Assembly: GCA_039566865.1 (NCBI GenBank)
Contig: CM076949.1
Span: 11,881,501-11,945,500, forward strand
Length of the DNA stretch: 64,000 nt
Reading direction: 5' to 3'
From: Aurelia coerulea
Lineage: Eukaryota > Cnidaria > Scyphozoa > Semaeostomeae > Ulmaridae
A program made the translations under genes and the position numbers. The notes below the pieces were generated by a model. That model was not told the origin of the DNA and searched no databases. It was given only the letters and a program-made list of their open reading frames with translations. Positions 59,542-64,000 of the stretch are shown here, piece after piece (within the stretch, counting starts at the first letter, position 1; each line of letters opens with the position of its first letter).

Positions 59542-60523
59542 GTTGCAAGAGGCAGAACAGTGTGTTTCCATTTTCCAACAATAGAAAATTGGAAAGCTCT
59601 TCGTGTTCTCAGATGTCAGAGAACCTGATTTTTTATTGCTTGTTTGAAGTTTCTTCTGATCATCGTCGATCGTTTCGAGAGAAAACCACTCGATAGTTCA
59701 GTGGCCTCCAAGATATAGTATCTACAACTGAATGATTGTGAGATGTATCCATAAGGATAGAAATGCCACGTAATAATATGAAGATCTGGTTATATAAGAT
59801 GCAGCGTTTTTGTGCTTTTTAGGGTATTTTGATCTCTATTGACATCCTAACGATTGCAATGAGAGAACTAATAAGAATGGTGATATTAATTAGATGTTGA
59901 TATGACATTTGTACTCACGTAATAGTTGCATAATAACCATTACTTTGTTTCAATGATTTAAAGCTTCTTACAACGAATCTTCCATGAATCTTCGACAGAA
60001 CGTTACATCCAACAAAGCTATCCAAAAAAAATTCTTGTCATACAGCATGAAACTGTTGTGTGCTTTGCGCCTTTTTTCAAATTTAAACCTAACGTTTTTT
60101 TACAACAAACAAACACATCGTCCAATTTTCCCAGAAGGCTCCTTCAGTCGTTAATTATGGCCAGGCTCATTTTCTTCATTGTTTCAAAAAATTCCATAAA
60201 ACAATAACTTTTCAAATCCTCAATGGACCCCTTGAGACTGATTTAACAACAGATATTCATTATGCAAAGAAAGGAACTGTTTCGAAGTCCATAAGGACAG
60301 AGAACTATAATGCTAATGGAAGCCCTCGAGGCATAAACTTATTTCAGTCATGTCTTCCTGCAAAAAAAACAAGGAGAGGGAGACTGCGTTTGTAGTTCAT
60401 AGTTGTAAGGCAGATGCCCGGGCAGATGCAACCATAAACACGCCACAGTATGAATCTTGATTACAGAGGAAACAGAACGCTTCAGGGTATTTATATCTCG
60501 CAGGCTCAACCAAAGTAACTCAC

Positions 60524-60635
60524 CATGGACCTAGCATTGCTGTTGCATGAGCCCAATAATGATTGTCAAAGAAATATAACTCCCACAGTATTAGTGCAAG
60601 CCCATAAATCAAGACTTGAACAAACTCAAGAGTTT
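60524..60635 (-). CDS. Candidate internal exon with a transmembrane segment
   Basis: On the minus strand it is bounded by GTCTTGCAG and ATG/GTGAGT. It encodes TLEFVQVLIYGLALILWELY, then FFDNHYWAHATAMLGP. A hydrophobic stretch of about 15-18 residues suggests a membrane span. The 112-bp size and both splice signals are typical of a vertebrate- or cnidarian-type internal exon. I cannot name the family. Confidence 0.45.
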
Positions 60636-60744
60636 CTGCAAGACACTTCAGATATGTATTTGCGAAATAATTGAAACAAATTATAGGGCCACGATTGAGA
60701 ATAGGTGGTTGTTGTTTTTGGATGATTTGGGGACATTGAAAGAT

Positions 60745-61200
60745 CTTTGCCCATGCTTTCCCCTGCTTTTCCATGCTTTTACGAATTACCCATGCTTTCC
60801 ATGCTTATCCATGCTACAAAAGTTGTCCAGAGTAGATCTACCCTTGCTGTCCATGCTTTACAAATTTTCCATGCTGCAAGCATCCATGCTTTCCATGCTT
60901 ATCCATGCTGCAAAAGTTGTCCAGAGTAGATCTACCCATGCTTTCCATCCTTTTCCGTGCTTATACAAATTTTCCATGTTGCAAGTATCCATGCTTTCCA
61001 TGCTTATCCATGCTGCAAAAGTTGTCCAGAGTAGATCTACCCTTGCTTTCCATGCTTTTCCGTGCTAAGAATAATTTCTCCATGCTTTTCCATGCATTTC
61101 CATGCTACCTTCATGGCTGAGTTAGACTTCAAAGCATGGGAAAGCATGGTAAGCATGGAGCTTCCATGGAAGTTCCATGGACTCCGTGCTTTTGCCCATG
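60745..61200 (-). repeat. CATGG motif array, right
   Basis: CCATGCTTTCCATGCTTATCC and GTTGTCCAGAGTAGATCTAC blocks repeat three times with a period near 98 bp (starts near 60824, 60917 and 61018). Orientation is opposite to the left array at 45262-45650. Confidence 0.9.
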
Positions 61201-61353
61201 CTTTTTCTACCAGGGTATAAAAAATGAGTGTGGAAACAAGTCCAATTCAGTTTTGATAATAATTATCTGACTCTGAATATTTTATCTTGAATGCAGTAAA
61301 AACCTGCAAAATAAAACCATTTTTTAAGAAACCTTGGGTGCTGTTTTGAAAAA

Positions 61354-61614
61354 GTGGTTTCTATTTTGTGGGTTCTTACTAAAGCATCAGTTTTCCAACA
61401 GGAATCAAAAGAAAATCAGCAAATAGTTTTAATTTATCATTGCAGATATCTACGAAGCATATCTTACAGAGACTTCTCTTGCCTGATCCACGGCTATTTA
61501 GGGAGAAATAAACGCATTCCATTGCCTGCATGTGCATACAATGCAATAAGGAGGAAATTTCCAGATGTGGTGGGAGATGCTAGAGGATATGTTCCAGAAG
61601 CGGATTCTTATTAA
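61354..61614 (+). CDS. P2X7-type intracellular domain (P2RX7_C), second half and stop
   Basis: The frame reads WVLTKASVF, then YRDFSCLIHGYLGRNKRIPLPACAYNAIRRKFPD, ending GYVPEADSY-stop. It matches the second half of the P2X7 C-terminal domain (WVL, then about 32 residues, then YRxF, G-LG, RxxLPxCAxxxIRxxFP). Joined after HPGFEQV of 44391-44577 it gives one complete domain with normal spacing. The 5' boundary is unresolved: the nearest AG gives a phase that does not match the candidate donors. The intervening intron of about 17 kb is filled by transposons. Confidence 0.7.
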   Translation: MVSILWVLTKASVFQQESKENQQIVLIYHCRYLRSISYRDFSCLIHGYLGRNKRIPLPACAYNAIRRKFPDVVGDARGYVPEADSY

Positions 61615-62303
61615 ACACAGCTATGCATTCCTAGAAAGAAGAATTGTTAATTTTCTATATTCTTGCAATTTATACTTCAGGTTGTTGTAGTTTGTGCATT
61701 TTTCTTCGTCTTTCTTTTGGATACAAGTATCAAATGGGCTAGATGGGTCTATCAACTTACAACTTTATCTTTCTTTTCAATTACAGTGATATCACATCTG
61801 TTATGCTCTAACGGTTTATTAGTCTGTAAGGGAAGTCCCATAAAATCTTGCAATCTTCTGCCTCAAGTACTTGTTCAGGCTGATGAATGTACCATTTCTC
61901 AGCCTTTTCAAACCTCAGTTTCCACACAGCTTCCAGTGAAGTACTTTGGCCACATTGTCATGCCTCAAATTCTGATGTATGGTTTGTAATCCTACAGATT
62001 TTGAAGCCTCCTTTCAACCTGAAAGAATGTAGGTTAAATAAATAGGTTGAATGTAAGAATAATGTAGAACTGAAAATTTCATAAATTTTGACTTCACCTG
62101 TGAGAAAAATATCCTTGTCAACTATGAAATATAGCTTTCCATTTTGAATTTATTTTTGGTGATTCTAGCCAAACTCACCCAAGTTTTGTGAAAAATCTGC
62201 CAACGAATCACCCTTATGTAGAGAATTTTTGGCCCAAAACCCAGCCATATGGGTGGCACAAGGCCATGCCTTCATCTCACAGTACATTTGAAAACTGTAT
62301 ATA

Positions 62304-62638
62304 CACATTTTTTATAAGAAACTACGAATTTGGGCCCCAGTAATGAATGTTTCTTAGAATTATGAGATTTTCAGTACTCAGAGTTTCTTACAAGTTTCCT
62401 AGAGGTTCCATAACAATCTTCAGGTTCACTACCCGTGCCCTTGTGAACATTTCAAAACAGCACATTTCATAAGTAATATGATACAAGGAAGAAGTGAAAT
62501 AAGGCGAAAATATGTCAAAGATTTCCTTTATCAAAATAAATGGTTTCTTATTTCGCATTTTCCCAGTACTGGAATTTCTTAATTTTTTTGGTGATTTGAG
62601 GGTTGAGTTTCTCAAGGCAATCGTATAAAAAATACGTG
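62304..62638. mobile_element. AAGAAACT-family element
   Basis: It starts CACATTTTTTATAAGAAAC and ends AAAAAATACGTG. The left flank is TA and the right flank is TT, one base from a TA duplication. The interior closely follows 52177-52914 without the retroposon (GGTTCCATAACAATCTTCA, TTTCCTTTATCAAAATAAAT). Confidence 0.7.
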
Positions 62639-62998
62639 TTTTGAATTTGAACCAAGCTATAAGTAGGCATAGGGGGGAGACAGAAATTTACATCCAGATT
62701 TAGGAAGGAAGTGTAAGCAACTTTCCCATTTACCCAATGACGTTTTCATTGTATCATAGTCCCTGGTCGTGGACTAACAGATTTTGGTTTGAAACTGATG
62801 CCGATGCGATAGTTTTTTTATCAGATCGCTGCAAATCCTTCACAACCAAATAAACAAAACTTTGAATTCCATAAATACATGGTAATTCGAAACCAAAACA
62901 ATCAGAAATCTAGAAATTCGATAAAAACGACGATTTGGGTTTCAGTGAATGAAAAAGTCATGGCTGCATCCAAAGTAATGGGCCTAACGACAACGTAC

Positions 62999-63341
62999 CT
63001 TTCTCCGTGTTCGTTCAGATATTTCATCGACGTTCTTCTTTTCCAATATTGTCGGAAATGGAGCCACATCATTGTTGTCACGAATTAGTCTTGGGGCAGT
63101 ACCTGGCACAAATACTTTCCGAACTAAACTCTCCTGCGAACATTGTTTAGAGCAGACTGCCGTTATCTTTTGAGAGCTGCCATGGGTCTGCTCGTTTCGA
63201 ATTGATGAAATCAACCCGTCTCTTCCTTCGTCTCTCTGCTTCGAGACGATCGTCGTTGAAAAACGGAATTTTGTGAAGTGCTATGCAGCTTTCCTCGTCG
63301 GGATTGTTGCTACAAGTTGGTAAAATGGATCGTAAAGGCAT
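62999..63341 (-). pseudogene. THAP-domain exon, damaged
   Basis: The frame starts MPLRSILPTCSNNPDEESC, then IALHKIPFF, RRKRRVDFINSKRADPWQLS, and after a one-base frameshift CSKQCSQESLVRKV, GTAPRLIRD and VAPFPTI. It ends at donor AAG/GTACGT. The THAP zinc finger (C-x2/4-C, then C-x2-H, with a W and a terminal AVPTI-like box) is recognisable. The first Cys position reads Ile or Ser, the C-x2-H reads CSKQ, and the frame is broken, so it should not fold. THAP domains occur in host transcription factors and in P-element-type transposases; the source here is not decided. Confidence 0.75.
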
Positions 63342-64000
63342 TTCGATTTCAGTGTTTCGTCCGTGTGTCTTGAATGTTTTCACACAAAGCATGTGAGTGA
63401 ATAGAGACCACGAGGAAGTAACCACTGTAAGTTCCTTTCCTACTATGACGTCAACGCCCACTCGACCGACGCTTCTCGCTATCAATTCGCTGCGCGGTCG
63501 TGAATCAAAAGATATGACGTAATTGTTCAGATTTCGCAACTTTGATGCGTCATAACAAATTAACGGCTTAGTTTATCCAAAAAAAAATTTCGTTCTCGAA
63601 ACGTCCGTATCAAATACTATCGAAAGAAGTTAAAAAAATTTTCTGTGCAGTGGCACTTTAACCCTTTCGCTCAATCTACGACTTAGCCTGCGTGCAGACT
63701 TTACTTTCCACTGCGAAGGAGAGCCTATGAGGATCTTGTAAAGTCTGCGAATTTGCGTTAAACCAGGCGGAGAATACGGCAAGGGTAACATCTCTCCGAA
63801 CTTTGTGCGACTATGATATTTAGCTACCCATACCCTCTGGCAATGAGAAAATTTTTGGTAAACGGCGAATACCTGCTGCGTTTACCAAATATGGGCATTT
63901 TCCAAAAGGGGGGTTAGAGCCTTTGTCCGAATTGCACGTACTGTAGCATTTGCTTTACCTACTGTTTTCCTGCTTCGAAATGACATAATTTTATCATGAT
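63342..64000. other. Window end, no recognised features
   Basis: It may hold the 5' region of the THAP gene. No exon, repeat boundary or RNA gene is supported. Confidence 0.4.

Larger units (their letters stand above)
45249..61215. mobile_element. Candidate giant 16-kb element with CATGG-array ends
   Basis: The left end TA/CCCTGGTAGAAGAAGCATGG (from 45249) is mirrored by CCATGCTTTTTCTACCAGGG/TA (to 61215). Arrays of CATGG and AGCATGG motifs adjoin both ends (45262-45650 and about 60745-61200) in inverse orientation. TA flanks both sides. The interior includes a 3.5-kb pair of inverted arms, several other elements and two possible minus-strand exons. Two separate smaller elements that happen to face each other would be an alternative. 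Confidence 0.5.

Overview
This is eukaryotic, AT-rich, intron-bearing DNA with few host exons and many transposable elements. The mix (an SRSF3/7-like SR protein gene, a P2X7-type intracellular domain, a THAP domain, a LINE with a 2A motif, and many hAT, piggyBac and CMC-like non-autonomous elements) suggests a metazoan, most likely a cnidarian such as a stony coral or sea anemone. That assignment is inference. I saw no bacterial-type operons, rRNA, convincing tRNA or CRISPR array.

Layout. 1-4 kb: a small hAT-like element with a perfect 8-bp target duplication, and a 5'-truncated LINE inside an inverted repeat. 4.4-8.5 kb (minus): an SR-protein gene; two coding exons with matching splice phase are visible. 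8.5-11.5 kb: nothing recognised. 11.5-12.4 kb: a repeat family around a long ATGT microsatellite. 13.0-17.2 kb: a 4.2-kb hAT element with a 29-bp perfect TIR and 8-bp TSD, carrying a 175-bp hAT MITE. 17.2-19.0 kb: a LINE relic with a 2A motif, split by a palindromic element and lacking its reverse transcriptase. 19.0-25.2 kb: a large palindromic element containing a piggyBac-type element (TTAA) and a MULE-like element (9-bp TSD). 27.9-35.7 kb: a chain of MITEs, then a 5.35-kb two-ORF LINE whose unoccupied target sequence survives 2 kb away. 37.9-43.5 kb: a CACTA/EnSpm-like element with 96-bp subterminal repeats.

43.8-61.6 kb: a P2X7_C-domain gene or pseudogene on the plus strand, whose last intron (about 17 kb) appears to hold a single giant element, 45,249-61,215. 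This has CATGG-rich terminal arrays and a pair of 3.5-kb inverted arms. The spacer between the arms contains further elements nested several levels deep. 62.3-63.4 kb: a small TA-flanked element and a damaged THAP exon on the minus strand.

The main theme is architectural. At least five DNA-element families share one plan: short TIRs followed by dense arrays of a short family-specific motif (GTGAAATAC, CATGG, AAGAAACT, an ATACCC-type motif, and a GAGACTGAAGATT-type motif), repeated in mirror orientation at the two ends. Some are nested in each other. No transposase was recognised in any of them, so they look non-autonomous. The host-gene annotation rests on short exons and is provisional; the transposon boundaries with TIR and TSD can be read directly from the sequence.
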